Shown here piece by piece: positions 21,326 to 33,268 of a stretch of 64,000 nucleotides of DNA; within the stretch, counting starts at the first letter, position 1, and every line of letters begins with the position of its first letter. This DNA is from Adiantum capillus-veneris. Its lineage: Eukaryota; Streptophyta; Polypodiopsida; Polypodiales; Pteridaceae. The notes below the pieces were generated by a model, which was given only the letters and a program-made list of their open reading frames with translations, was not told the DNA's origin and did not search any database. Both the position numbers and the translations under genes were made by a program. The stretch spans positions 125,279,043 to 125,343,042 of the forward strand of contig CM043960.1 of assembly GCA_014529385.2 (NCBI GenBank). Direction: 5' to 3'.

Positions 21326-23770
21326 CTATATTGAATCTGTTGAGTTGTTATCTGGTTCTAAGTCTGAGTGTTGTGGTTTTCCTTGTAATTCAACCTCCAC
21401 ATCTATTATCAAATTCTCTTCTATTTCGTCTATAGTGCATTGAGATACACCAACATTGAACTCTTCTTCATCTTCGTGTTGACAATCATACAACCAGGTT
21501 GGCATTTCCTCCTCATAGCCAGCACTTTTGATGTGATTCAATATCTTTTCATTGCAAAACATATACATTAATTTTTTTGCTCTGTCTGCTAATAGCCTAT
21601 TGCGAATAGTGTTGTGAACATACTTGTAGATACTCCAGTTTCTCTCTGAATTTGAGTTTGCTACACATTGTGCAACTACTTTCATTCCAAAGGGACGTAA
21701 GATAGAGTAATGCTCTCCACCATCCATCATCCACCACTTCCATGCAGGTTGCTCTTTTTGCCATTACCTGTGCAAAATCATTCACAAAAGAACCTTCTTT
21801 TAATCCAAATGCACTCATTTGTTTGATGCAATCAATTTGATCTTGAATGTTGGAGTAGAATGTGTTGACCACGTGATAAAAATCTCTTACCACCTCTGTA
21901 TTGGACATCAGATCTAAATTTCAATACTCTGGATCGAGCATGTAAGCAACGCTATGGAGTGGACTATGAGCGCTCTTCCACCTTGCATGAAAATACTTGG
22001 CCAAAATTTTTCGTTGTTTGCCAAAGAATGGTAATCGCCACTCCTTCTCTACTACAGACTCTTTCAGCTCTTCAAGATTTTCAAGACTCTGTTGGACTGA
22101 CCACCATGTCATCCACACTTTGTCCAGGTTTGGCGCCCTTTGATCAAGATTGCGGATCGCAAACATAACGGGAATCATTACATGGTATGCATCCATTTCA
22201 CTCCTCCACCAAGCAGCCTTGTTTACATTTCCATGTAGACATGTAATTTTATCTTTCACTTTTTCTTTCTGTTCAAGCTGCCATTCATCAAAGGCCGCGC
22301 AATTGAATGTGTCAATCACAACGCATTTATTACGGAGAAGTGATTCCAAGGTATAAAAGTGTGTGCCGAACCGAGTTTCAACAGGAAGTTTCAACATCAC
22401 TAACATGCGCATCCTATACAAATCGAGCACTCTTTGTCGTTTCAAGATAAATTTCACAACCTGATGTGCTGTATCAAATATTTTGGTGTTTGGAGGTGAT
22501 AACAACATACAAGTGCCCACCTAGCCAAGGCACCCGTTGGGTCAGCCGGCCAAAGTTTTGATGTGGTCACATTATTTTCTGATGTTTAATACATCAAACC
22601 CTGTAAAAGCCTAATGTCAATCATCTATGTCAAGTTTAAGTCAAAGATGTAATCTTTCCAATGATGTATGTAAAGGTCTATGAGAAGTTGGTCGTCGGCC
22701 ACTTTAGAAAGCCCTAGGTATATAATACACTAAGGTTAGTGGGAAAAGGAGATTATTTTTTGAAGATAAGTGACTATTGCGATACGCATAAAGAGCTACC
22801 TCTTTTCTCCAACTTGTAATCATCGCTTCTATGGCTACGGTAATCCAAATTCAGTTTTGTTTCTTGCATTGTGTTCCTCTTACTCTGCTATTTCATTCAA
22901 GTGTAGGCATTCAAGATTCGGTGAAGGTTTTGAACGCATCCGTTTAGGTCTTAAATCGTTGTTTTGAGTATTTATATGCGTATTTTATGTTGTTTTGACC
23001 CTAGGAGAGGCTTTAGGGACCCAAAAACGACCCTTTAGGATCATCCGTATACTGTTTTTGCGTACTGTGGGACAAACGATCGCGATCATTGTACCTCTCC
23101 AGAATGCTTGACCATGATAGGATATGTTCCTGATAGTCCCCTGTAGCTTCCCTTCAAGTTTCGTGCGATTCCGATATGATTTGCATGGTGAACGGGCATG
23201 ATGACTGTAGAGCTGTGTAGAAGGACATAGGCAGATTACTTGGCTTTAGTGTGATTGATTTTCTTGTAGAGTTAGTAGTTGCATCTCTTCGAGTTCACTT
23301 CATTAGGATTGACACCCTAGTGAGTTTCCATGCTTCATCCGAGTCGCTTCCCATGTATCGATAATTTTATGTTGATGCTTGAGAGCTATGCTATGGACGT
23401 CCGCCGCGGCGATCCGCAAACATTTGGTGAACCATGTGGTTTATTCGTTAGTGTACCAATCTTTCAGCACCAAGTTTAAGTTGTGCGTATACAACCATTC
23501 AAAAAAATGTGTGAAAGCACTTCTTTATTAATTAACTGGCGTTTTTACAAATCTTTGCGTTGTCCATGACTACTTGAACGACATGTTCAACACCAATTTC
23601 TTTAATTACATTAATCAAGACCTCATAAATGTATTTTTCACTTTTAATTGCACCAGAACTATCAAATCGCCTTTATAAACTTTTCTTCTTTTGGACAAAC
23701 TAGCATTACAGTGATCAGCGGTCTTCTTTGAACAATTGACCAGCCATCACTCACAATCGTACATCCTGAA
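21326..23770 (-). pseudogene. hAT-family transposase, split by a solo LTR
   Basis: On the reverse strand the gene begins with a DUF659-type segment (CTIVSDGWSIVQRRPLI, then EHVVQVVMDNAKICKNA, 23770-23480) and LNLVLKDWY near 23460. It is interrupted by a 936-bp LTR (22487-23422) and resumes with KIFDTAHQVVKFILKRQRVL and PVETRFGTHFYTLESLLRN, with a conserved W-rich segment near 22230. It ends in the hAT C-terminal dimerisation region (DGGEHYSILRPFGMKVVAQC, NSERNWSIYKYVHNTIRNRL, about 21720-21580) and an acidic tail. Removing one copy of the 5-bp target duplication rejoins the frame at the LTR site, apart from an older stop nearby. Stops also occur near 21920 and between the two C-terminal frames. 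The N-terminal BED zinc finger is not seen. hAT transposases cut and paste DNA with 8-bp target duplications. Confidence 0.85.
22487..23422 (+). mobile_element. Solo LTR of a Tat-like gypsy retrotransposon
   Basis: The 936-bp LTR starts TGTTTGGAGG and ends GATCCGCAAACA (TGTTTG/CAAACA inverted ends). It is flanked by TTTGG on both sides (22482-22486 and 23423-23427), a 5-bp target duplication. A TATA-like GGTATATAATAC lies near 22716. Short stretches such as TCAAGTTTC.TG.GATT resemble the LTR at 50881-51835, suggesting the same lineage. There is no internal region, so the element was reduced by LTR-LTR recombination. Confidence 0.88.
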
Positions 23771-23774
23771 AGCG

Positions 23775-24420
23775 AAATATTCCCAAGTATTATTTTGCCC
23801 ACCCATGCAACCAATTAATTAAAGCTATTTCAACCCAATTAAGGATTATAGCTCATATATTGTGGAGTGACAAGTGTAAATCAACTCAAATGCAAGACCT
23901 TAAGGATCTTTATATGCCCAGTACACTAGTATAGGACATCCGACCCTTGACTATCGAATCGTTATTTACATATGCTCATCTTCTAAAATGAATTACAGCC
24001 CTCATTTGGACCAATGGCTTCTTTGCAATGAGCATGACTCTCCAAGTTTTTAGTTGTTTTGGTTTTGTACCTTTATTTCGGTAAACGAATTAAAAAAAAT
24101 TAGAAGTGGTTACCGAATTAAGAATCACGTTAGACCCAAAAAAAGGACCTGTGACTCTGTAACCTTAGGTCAATTCACAAGGAGATGACTATACCCGGCA
24201 CTAGGATACAGTCCCCAAGGATTTGCCTAGCTAAAGGACCATGGTTAGCACAATGTTTACTATATGAAACCCGGAGGGCTAACCGGCTCTATAGGTTTTT
24301 GCAGGTCATAATCAAAGTCGTTAACAATTAACGTGGTCACATGATTTTTTGTGTAAATACTAAAGTTATTGATGTGATCATCCAATCGTGATTATGTTAA
24401 TGAAATCCCACCGTAAAACC
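23775..24420. other. Gene-free stretch upstream of the hAT pseudogene
   Basis: AT-rich sequence without recognisable coding motif. It may hold lost 5' parts of the hAT gene, but no BED finger is visible. Confidence 0.5.
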
Positions 24421-24566
24421 GCTACCACAACAACCACCATCTCCAGAACGACGCCTACCTCGTCTCGAGAATGAACCACCCGTCGGTGTAGGGCGCACAC
24501 GAGTCCTAGGCGTAGGGGGCACACTAGACTAAGGTGTGGGGCCGCTTAGTGTAGGGACCACACTAG

Positions 24567-24746
24567 TCACAGCGTAGGGTCGACCGTAGTAGGTCTAGAG
24601 AGACATGCTTCCCAAAGGTGTTGTGCCATTGCGATCTGCTCTGGTGTGAACTGAGATAAAAACGAGCCCATCTGCTCGGGTGACATGCCATCCGAAGTGA
24701 CAAGAAAACTAAAACTAGAAGAGTATGGCTCATCATCATCGGCCAT
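24567..24746 (-). pseudogene. Short reverse frame resembling an accessory transposase N-terminus
   Basis: A 59-codon frame from the ATG at 24746 encodes MADDDEPYSSSFSFLVTSDG, MSPEQMGSFLSQFTPEQIAM and ends at TGA; reading on past the stop gives proline/arginine-rich text to about 24420. The style (short acidic start, S/P-rich middle) is similar to the start at 28462 of the other reverse accessory transposase. The link is weak; it could also be a chance frame. Confidence 0.35.
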
Positions 24747-24916
24747 GGCTAATTATACACAAACAACACCCACAAAATACGTTATTTTATAGAAGAAATG
24801 CTTAATCAATACAAATAACAAATCAACGAAGCTTCTACACAAATGAATGAATCTAAAGTGTATTGTAGACTAATAAAAAGAGTTTTACAAAAGAGTTCCT
24901 GGCAAAATTCATTAGT

Positions 24917-26422
24917 TCATCTCTCATCCTCTATGAGATCTGATGCACCAAAGATGTCTATCTCAATCTGTACTTTTGCATCTTCGTCATTGAACTCTAC
25001 TTCTTTGTTGCTCTCCACATCAGCTTCAGTATTTGACACCTCATCTCTAGGTTCAGACAATTGCTCACTACTGCCATCCAGCTCAAAATCTAAACTTAAA
25101 GTTTTCGTCTGTCCTGCACTTTGTTCATGAATCACGTCTTCGACCTCAACGTCCAATCCTTCACACACTTGCTTGCTACATGGAGCAACTTGAACGACAT
25201 AGAGCAAGCAGGGTTTAGACATATGATTCTCGTCATCTTTTGTCCATAGTGGATCGTGTATGAACACAACTTGTTCACAATGCTGCGGAAGTACGAATGT
25301 ATCCCACGCATCTGCCCACACCCGCGTAGAGTTCACTTGAATCAATCCACTCTTGTCTTTACACACAATTGCATTAGGGCCGCTCGTAATAACTTTGAAC
25401 CACTTGACATCAAAGATAAACATATCGAACTTTCTAAAGCTAATCTTCAAGATGTCTTGGATGTAGCCAAAGTATTCAAGCTGGCTAGTCTATGTATTCT
25501 CATCCTTGGCACTACTCCTACTTTCTTGGACGAAGCTTTCCCTAACACCACTGTCAAAAGTGACCCTTTGTTCGTCGATCCGTTGCACTCTGAAGTGTTT
25601 CCCATGTGACCACAAAGATCCATATTTGTGATACTACAGCCACAAAATTGAAACATACTAAAAGTTATTAAGCAATGTGATCATGTGGAGCTCAAAAAGG
25701 AAGTTGTGAAATATACATGCCAAGCGCAACCCCTTGATATCTCTTCTTCCTCTTCAGTAATCAACACTCCATTCCTCTTTGCCTCTGAGACTGTCGCATC
25801 TAACCACCTCCTAGTTGGAAAGTCAGACAATTTTTGAAGATGATCTGGAAAAGGAAACTCATGTCCTTTAGGCTCACGTCCACGTAGCTCATGTCCTTCA
25901 GACAAAAATCTACCATGCTCCTCATAAATTGTCTTGCTCAAATGCTCTGAGCGGCAGAAGCCAAGTCGAGGACCACATTTTTGGACATGCATGATTGCCC
26001 GAGTAACTCAAGCCTGAAATATCACAAAATTAAAATATAAAGCGTTGGCATAGCCAAGAATCACATGTGTGTGAGGGTTTTAAAGGCACTTACCTGAGCA
26101 CTCACCGAAGCCTTGCCAATCATGCATGGTCCACATGAGAATACCTTGCACACGTACATTCCATCATCTGATTGGTTGGGACATATCAATCACATCGATT
26201 CCTGTCCACAAGATTTGGAGCTCTTCTATAAGTGGTGCCAGATAGACGTCCATGTTCTTTGCTTTGTACTTTCTTGGGACGATCAATGACAATAGAAAAT
26301 GGCCCTTCTTGATAGCAAGCCATGGTGGAAGATTATAATTAACCAAACAAATAGGCCACGTGCTCCATGACGAACTTCGTAGTCCGAATGGGTTTACTCC
26401 GTCCATTTCCTGACCAAAGTGG
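24917..26422 (-). pseudogene. CACTA TNP2-type transposase, internally deleted and 5'-truncated
   Basis: Reverse strand, three exons. Exon A (26422 to 26094) reads HFGQEMDGVNPFG, STWPICLVNYNLPPW, KNMDVYLAPLIEELQILW and MWTMHDWQGFGECS up to GTAAGT. Exon B starts after TTTCAG (26013) with GLSYSGNHACPKCGPRLGFC. The text then jumps to LSDFPTRRWLDATVSEAKRN, so the middle of the protein, present in the 31025-34722 gene, is deleted. Exon C (25633 to 24917) has a DUF4216-like end with SLWSHGKHFRVQRIDEQ, FDMFIFDVKWF and VLPQHCEQVVFIHDP and a long acidic tail. Frame changes occur near 25450. The frame stops exactly where the CACTA terminus at 26423 begins, so the 5' half was severed by that insertion. 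The first intron position is identical to that of the forward gene. Confidence 0.85.
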
Positions 26423-26653
26423 CACTATGACATTTGGAGCACATTACCGCTCAGATAGACGCACAAAAACAAAGGAAAAGTTTAAGTCAAAAAATCTCGA
26501 GGGCGGTAATTCTTGAGTCAATGCACACGGTAATGGTCCTTCAGTAATGCCCACGGTAATGGGCCCGGCTATATTTCCACGCTTATTACCACGGGCTTTA
26601 CCGTAAGAGTTAACGCAACCACACCGCGCACGCGAGTATTTTATAAAAAAAAA

Positions 26654-26706
26654 GCAGATGACCATTTGGATGGTCCTTGGTAGGACCCATCCAAATGGTC
26701 ATTTGC
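26654..26706. repeat. Subterminal hairpin of the third CACTA element
   Basis: GATGACCATTTGGATGGTCC and its inverse form a 23-bp stem with one bulged C and a 6-nt loop TTGGTA. The arm resembles the element's own terminus (ATGACATTTGG versus ATGACCATTTGG). The equivalent position in the element starting at 50261 also carries a long hairpin. Confidence 0.85.
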
Positions 26707-26757
26707 CTTTTTTTTCCTATACATTTAATAAATAAAAACAACAATTTCATTGCACAA

Positions 26758-26965
26758 AAACTTTGGGCCAAAATCAAATGTTTAATTATATTGGAGAAAC
26801 TGTTCATTACAAAATTGCCCAAATAGGCGATGCATGGCGGCTATACAAATGTGGCCAAAAGAAGACTTTGGGCCAAAATCAAGTGTTTAATTATATTGGA
26901 TATTACAAAATTGCCCAAATAGGCGATACATAGGGGCTATACAACTGTGGACAAAAGAAGACAGG
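26758..26965. repeat. About 105-bp tandem duplication
   Basis: CTTTGGGCCAAAATCAA.TGT and the following AAATTGCCCAAATAGGCGAT both occur twice, about 110 bp apart, with small differences and a short deletion in the second copy. Non-coding. Confidence 0.8.
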
Positions 26966-26984
26966 CCCAAAAACACTTGGAGGA

Positions 26985-28462
26985 TTGATCGAGCTACTCG
27001 GATCCTGGGACCTCTCGAGGGACTCCCTGAATCTGGAAAAGAAAAAAACAACAAAACCTTTAATTAATACAAATGGATACATAATTTTGCATGCACTCAT
27101 TTTATAGAAAAAAGTTCACACTTACAGGCTGTAGTGTACGACATGCATTTTTAAATTCTTCGCGATTGATTTTGTTGTTTTCATATAGCCAGCACCATGT
27201 CTGATATCCGGAGTGGCTCTCTCTGTATCTCTAGATCTCTCGGCTTGGGCAGGTCATAGTAATATTTTGTTGTATATCAATTAAAAAATATCACAAACTT
27301 AACCTTATTACCACAAATTAAATCAATTCAAATGAAAATACGCCCACTCACAAATTTATCTTTCCATGTTGCTTTTCCGTCCCAGCCGTAATGCATGGGC
27401 GTTTGCTGCGCCCTCGCCTCCACCTACCGAGTGTGTGTCCTAGCACCACCTGCTACTCTCTCGTCCTCCAGCTCACCTTGGGCTTTCTCCCACTCCTCGT
27501 CGTGAACATTTCCAGGGCGATAGTTGTGACCCTAATATTCAAATGTTCGCTTTGCCGCCCTCCGCACACTGTTTTCAAGAAATTCTTGATGTACTCCTCG
27601 AGCCACTGCCTGGAGAACTCTTCCACTTCCAGATTAGGGAACCGCATGAGCAATGTCGTGTGAATGTACGTCAAGTCCACTGGGTCTTGATCTTTGAAAG
27701 ATTTAAAGAAATCTTGGTATGTCGAGTGGATCAGCTGGTTAAGGTGCCCTCGAAATGTCCTCCCTAAAGAGGAACCTAGATCCATCTCCCCCCCTCAATG
27801 TATATAATAGTAGTAGCCACGAGTGTCCGGGGCGGGCGTATCGCGGTCCTCATCCTCATGTGGAGCTCCAAGGGGTGAGCGAGGAGGTCGGAGTGTAAGA
27901 GGAGGTGAATCTGTAGCATTGCCCCCTCCACCACCAAAGCAGCACAAGCCACTACCTCGACGGGAGCGTGAGTCACCACTACGGGAAGAGCGCTGGCCAC
28001 CCGAAGAGCACTGGCCTGAGCCCGAACCGTTGGGGGTGGTGTAGGCGATAGATAACTCGACGGTGCGGGCGTGGATCGCTGCGAATGCAAGGTGGCGGGA
28101 GCTGCGGGTGACGGGAAAGTCGAGGGTAAGGGGGAGGGAGGCCCACTGGGAGGCACACTCTGCACGATCGGAGTGCTGACACCCGGTGTCGCAAGCGGTG
28201 AGAGCCCATAGGCAGCCAACTGTGCTGGTGTGTACCGCCCTAGAAGACTCTGTTGCGAGGATAGCCACTCTACCTGTGCGCGGTATGCCCTCTCGAGGTT
28301 GGGGTCATGTACTGCATCTCGGAACCATCGAAATCCGAAGGTGGATTGTGACTGGCGGGAGAAAGACTGCGAGTAGTAAGCATCACAAGCGTCCTCGTAA
28401 GAGAGGCCCTCAGTAAGAAAGTCCTCTATGGATCAATAGCCGGGCGTGGAAGACGATGCCAT
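26985..28462 (-). pseudogene. CACTA accessory transposase (Ptta/En-Spm-like)
   Basis: Starting at ATG 28462 the reverse strand encodes MASSSTPGY, a stop, then SIEDFLTEGLSYEDACDAYY, FGFRWFRDAVHDPNLERAYR, a long proline/serine-rich region (28220-27990), and a conserved block GSSLGRTFRGHLNQLIHSTY, DPVDLTYIHTTLLMRFPNLE, WLEEYIKNFLKTV (27785-27560) that aligns with the copies at 7385 and 16092. A donor GTGAGT near 27353 and an exon with YENNKINREEFKNACRTLQP before GTAAGT (about 27125) suggest further 3' exons, with a last one ending near 26985. Several frame changes are needed. It reads away from the forward TNP2 gene, with the minisatellite between their 5' ends. The probable role is end-binding during CACTA transposition. 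Confidence 0.6.
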
Positions 28463-28739
28463 ATCCTACAATTTCACAAAAAAAGGGACCCTAATTAACA
28501 TTGGATTCTAGTTAAAGTGAGATTCTTTATTGCATAGGATTCCTTTTATCTCCTATTTAAGAAATGGTTTGTGTGCTTATTTTTTTTGTATCCATTTAGA
28601 GTGTGTGTGTATGTGCTTCTAATTAATCTATTGTGTGTATGCCTTAGTGTGTATGCGTTAGTGTGTGGAAAAGAAATTAATCTAGTGTGTATGTGTTGGA
28701 CCTTAATCTATCGTTGGGCTTCTCGGTGACCATTGGGGT

Positions 28740-30405
28740 CTCAATCAACATCATCGCACACCCACATGGAGGTATGTTTTGGTATGCTTGTAACGCATGC
28801 ACACTAATGCTTTCATTAGTGTGTGCTTGGGCAAGCATTAGTGTGAAAACACACTAATGCATGCCCAAGTACACACTAATGCAAGCGTTAGTGTGTGCTT
28901 GTAACGCATGCACACACTAATGCAAGCATTAGTGTGTGCTTGTGCACTAAAATTAGGGTGTGAAAACACACTAATGCATGCACACGCATACTAATGCTCG
29001 CATTAGTGTGTCTGTGCATGCATTAGTGTGTTTTCACACACTAATTAGTGCACAAGCACACACTAATGCTTGCATTAGTGTGAAATTTTTTCACACACCA
29101 ATGCTCACAATAGTGTGTGCTTGTGCATGCATTAGTGTGTAGACACACTAATTTGTGCACAAGCACACACTAATACAAGAATTAGTGTGTGCTAGAGAGG
29201 TATGCACACACTAATGCTTGCATTAGTATGTGCAATTTTTTCACACACCAATGCTCACAATAGTGCGTGCTTGTGCATGCATTAGTGTGTAGACACACTA
29301 ATTTGTGCACAAGCACACACTAATACAAGCATTAGTGTGTGATTGTGCACAAATTAGTGTGTGGAAACACACTAATGCAAGCACACACTAATACAAGCAT
29401 TAGTGTGTGCTTGGGCACAAATTAGTGTGTGGAAACACACTAATGCATGCACACAATAATTCTTGTGATTGTGCACAAATTAGTGTGTGAAAAACACACT
29501 AATTTGTGCACAATCACACACTAATGCAAGCATTAGTGTGTGTATAATGCATGCACACACTAATGCTTGCATTAGTGTGTGCTTGGGCACAAATTAGTTT
29601 GTAGAAACTAACTAACTAGTGTGTAGAAATTAGTGTGTAGAAACTAACTAATGCACAAATTAGTGTGTAGAAATTAGTGTGTAGAAACTAACTAATGCAC
29701 AAATTAGTGTGTAGAAATTAGTGTGTGCTTGTAACGCATGCACACACTAATGCAAGCATTAGTGTGTGTGTATAATGCTTGCACACACTAATGCTTGCAT
29801 TAGAGTGTGATTGTGCATGCATTAGTGTGTTTACACACTAATGCATGCACAAGCACACCCTAATGCAAGCATTAGTGTGTGCTTGTAATGCATGCACGCA
29901 CTAATGCGGGCACTAGTGTGTGATTGTGCACAAAATAGTGTCTGAAAACACATTAATTTGTGCACAATCACACACTAATGCTTGCATTAGGGTGTGTATA
30001 ATGCTTGCTTGTAATGCATGCACGCACTAATGCGGGCACTAGTGTGTGATTGTGCACAAAATAGTGTCTGAAAACACATTAATTTGTGCACAATCACACA
30101 CTAATGCTTGCACTAGGGTGTGTATAATGCTTGCACACACTAATGCTTGCATTAGGGTGTGCTTGTGCATGCATTAGTGTGTTTACACACTAATGCATGC
30201 ACAAGAACACTCCACTCTAATGCATGCACAAGCACACTCTAATGCATTAGTGTGTTTACACACTAATGCATGCACAAGCACACTCTAAAGCAAGCATTAG
30301 TGTGTGCTTGTAACGCATGCACGCACTAATGCTTGCATTAGTGTGTGTATAATGCATGCACACACTAATGCAAGCATTAGTGTGTGATTGTGCACAAAAT
30401 AGTGT
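28740..30405. repeat. Palindromic minisatellite built on CACACTAATGC / GCATTAGTGTG
   Basis: About 1.65 kb made of dozens of copies of CACACTAATGC and its inverse GCATTAGTGTG, arranged as back-to-back palindromes joined by short linkers (for example TTGTGCACAA, CTTGTAACGCATGC). Unit spacing is irregular, about 25-60 bp, with local higher-order duplications: the segment at about 29880-30000 is repeated at about 30007-30130. There is no coding potential. It lies between divergently oriented CACTA genes and could be a promoter or protein-binding region. Confidence 0.9.
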
Positions 30406-30493
30406 GTGTGTGTGTGCATGTTAGTGCATGTGTGTGTATGCATTGTGTGTGTGTGTGTGTGTGTGTGCAATGTGTATGCATTGTGTGTGTGTG

Positions 30494-30556
<63 letters not shown>
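30405..30556. repeat. (GT)n microsatellite, interrupted
   Basis: GT repeats with ATG interruptions, then an uninterrupted GT tract from about 30494 to 30556, followed by GA-rich sequence. It directly abuts the palindromic minisatellite. Confidence 0.95.
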
Positions 30557-30559
<3 letters not shown>

Positions 30560-31024
30560 AGAACGAGAAGAAAGAGAGAGAGTTCGAGCACTTACAGTAG
30601 TCGTGACCTCGATCGCTTGGATATGGTGGGGATGGAGATGAAGAGAGTAATAGAGGTTGGAGATGGAGAGGGAGAAGGAGAGAGAGCTTGGAGATGGAGA
30701 GGGAAATAGGTCCGCGCAGAAGAGGAGCTCATTTTTGAATTTTTGGCATTCAATTTCGTGGGGGCATGCAGGTGCCCCTTTATATAAAAAATTTTGCTGG
30801 GAATTTTACCGTGCGTATTACCGTGCCCAGTCCCTCATGTATTACCGCGCGTATTACCGCGAAAATCTCTGATGAGACATTAAGGTTATGCCAACTGCAT
30901 GACCTCTTGTACCCACCTCTTTACCTTACAGTCCCCTCTATCTTTAATGAGTGTTAGTCATGTAAGTACCAACATTCTTGATTCATCTTTTTTTAATTTA
31001 ATTTTTTCTTATTTAGTGTGTGGT
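30557..31024. other. Spacer with TACCG repeats upstream of TNP2
   Basis: GA-rich to 30710; then a small hairpin GGGGCA/TGCCCC near 30762, a TATA-like TTTATATAAAA (about 30778) and four ATTACCG/TTTACCG copies (30805-30860). This resembles the subterminal motif set of the elements at 26423 and 50261. It may be the promoter of the following gene or a damaged element end. Confidence 0.55.
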
Positions 31025-33220
31025 CGTGTGTACAGGTCGATTGGGATGACGTGGGTCCGCCGGTTGGCGTGGAACGAACTTGATGGTTGAGCGAGCGACT
31101 ACCATGTCTATGTACGCGATGTAAGCGTGCGATTGCATGGCTTCGACGTATATGCTTGGCTCACGTGGATGATTATGGACTATGGGACGATCCGAGAAAA
31201 CACGCTCGAATGGAAACTAGTGATTTGAGGGTTTTGGCATCCATTGATGTCGCTCTCCATTGGAGTGTGATCGGGGGCGAAGGCGGGAGGAGGATGGAAG
31301 AGTTATTGCACCAGGAAGCAGTCATGGGAGGGGGTCACACCCGCCGTCCGATGTGGGTGGGTCCACACGAGCGCATGCGCATCCTACATCCACCACATAT
31401 GGGGATCTCCCCACCACCCCGCCCCACATGGAGGTAGAGGAAGATCATTTGCACAATATGGTTGAGGATGTTCTTGCACGTGAGGCGGCGAATGAGTGTG
31501 AGCCTGAGTGTGCATGTGAAGAAGCCGCCCAAAAAACAAAAGATTCATTGCTAGAGGCAGCACACACCGCTCTTTACGAGGGATGCTCCTACTCCATATT
31601 ACGAGCATCTCTTGAGATCTTGAATATTTGAGCAATGTTTGGATGGAGCAATGCAGAGGTCGATGCACTACTGAGGTACGTTTAAGTGTAATAAGTGTTA
31701 GTTGTGAGTTTTTTTCGTGGTTATATGCAATAACGAGTCTTCTTTAATTATGTCATAGGCTATTAGGCAAGATGATGCCTAAAGGCAATCATCTTCCAGA
31801 AAATCGAAGGAAGGCACGACAGGTGGTGACAGGGCTTGGGATGGACTATGATCGCATACATTCATGTGTCAATGATTGCGTGCTATTCCGCAATGAACAT
31901 GCAGGGCTTGATGCTTGCCCCGAGTGTGGAGAATCAAGGTACAAATAGGGAATTCAAGGAACCACAATAGCTCGCAAGGTTCTTCATCAATTCCCCCTCA
32001 TTCCCCGCATCAAGCACGTGTTCAACACCAAAGGAACAAGCGAGCTTCTTACATGGCATATGACAAATCGCTCCACCAATGGGGTTATGAGAGTGCCGGT
32101 TGACTCGCTGGCATGGCAACACATTGAGCATACATGGCCAGAGTTTAGAGAAGAGCCTCATCACTTGAGGCTTGGTCTGGCTAGTGATGGGGTAAACCCA
32201 TTTGGGCATCGGTCTACCTCATGGAGTACTTGGCCAGTGGTTGTTGTGAACTACAACATTCCACCATGGGAATCAACCAAGAAGGGGAACATTTTTCTCT
32301 CTCTTCTAGTCCTAGGAAAACACAAGGTGAAGAACATGGATGTATATTTAGCACCTTTGATTGAAGAGCTTCTAGAGCTATGGAACTGCATAGATGTTTT
32401 TGATGTATCAAGACCACTTCGTGATCGATGCACAATGATCAAGTGCATTCTCATGTGGACCATGCATGATTACCCCGGGCTTGGAGAGATTTCTGGTAAG
32501 CTTATACTTTGTGACGCTCTTTAATGTCTTTGCATTGGTCACTTATATCCAGTTATGTCTTTTGTTTTTTTAGGACTATCGACATCTGGACATAGTGCAT
32601 GCCCAACTTGTGGACCCTCACTCGTGACAGAGAGACCCGCTCTACTTGGTAAGGTGATCTACCCCAATAACCATCGCTTCTTGCTGCCCACACATCGATC
32701 TTATGCTCCACCGTGCAATGGGATGGAGCCAATCCATTGGACCATGGCCGATTGGGCAAGACATTGGAACGAGCATCACAACACATTGCCTCCTCCCAAT
32801 GATCCACCTATGGGTATGTCTAGGTACTCTATTTTCTTATCACTACCCTATTGGGCTTCATTGAAAATCCAACACCTATTGGATCCAATGCATGTGTTCA
32901 AAAATGTTGGGCAAGCTATATGGGATCACATAGTAGGCAATAAAGATTCATTGGGGGATAGAGAGGACATGAGGGCCATAATGAGGCTCCCTCCTTTGGC
33001 CACACCTCACATGGGGCCTCGGGGAAAGATGGTTCTTCCAAAGACACCTTGGCTTCTATCAAGGGTGGATCAAGAGTGGATGAAACAAGTCATTGCATCC
33101 ATCCATACTCCAACAGGTTATATGCATTCCTTCAAGGGTGCCTTCACTAAAACTAAGAAAGGAAAATCCACACAACTGTATGGGCTCAAATCCCATGATT
33201 GGCACAAGATTCTTCAGGTA

Positions 33221-33223
<3 letters not shown>

Positions 33224-33260
<37 letters not shown>
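33224..33260. repeat. (GT)n in TNP2 intron 3
   Basis: Pure GT tract just after the donor site. Confidence 0.95.

Positions 33261-33268
<8 letters not shown>

Larger units (their letters stand above)
26423..30900. mobile_element. Third CACTA element, left end; right boundary uncertain
   Basis: CACTATGACATTTGGAGC starts at 26423 (preceding triplet TGG), exactly at the break of the TNP2 pseudogene. Then come repeated GGTAAT/TACCG motifs (26440-26610), a 23-bp-stem hairpin (26654-26706), a reverse accessory transposase (26985-28462) and a palindromic minisatellite. Further TACCG-type repeats occur at 30805-30860. Either the element ends near 30.9 kb with a damaged right terminus, or it continues and includes the forward TNP2 gene. 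No inverse copy of the TIR was found. Confidence 0.6.

Noticed and set aside
26654-26706. microRNA precursor
   Set aside because: The stem is short, almost perfect and located in a CACTA subterminal zone; transposon structure explains it better, although small RNAs could arise from it.
28740-30405. CRISPR-like array
   Set aside because: Repeats are palindromic minisatellite units with irregular spacing and no unique spacers of constant length; the context is a plant nuclear transposon.
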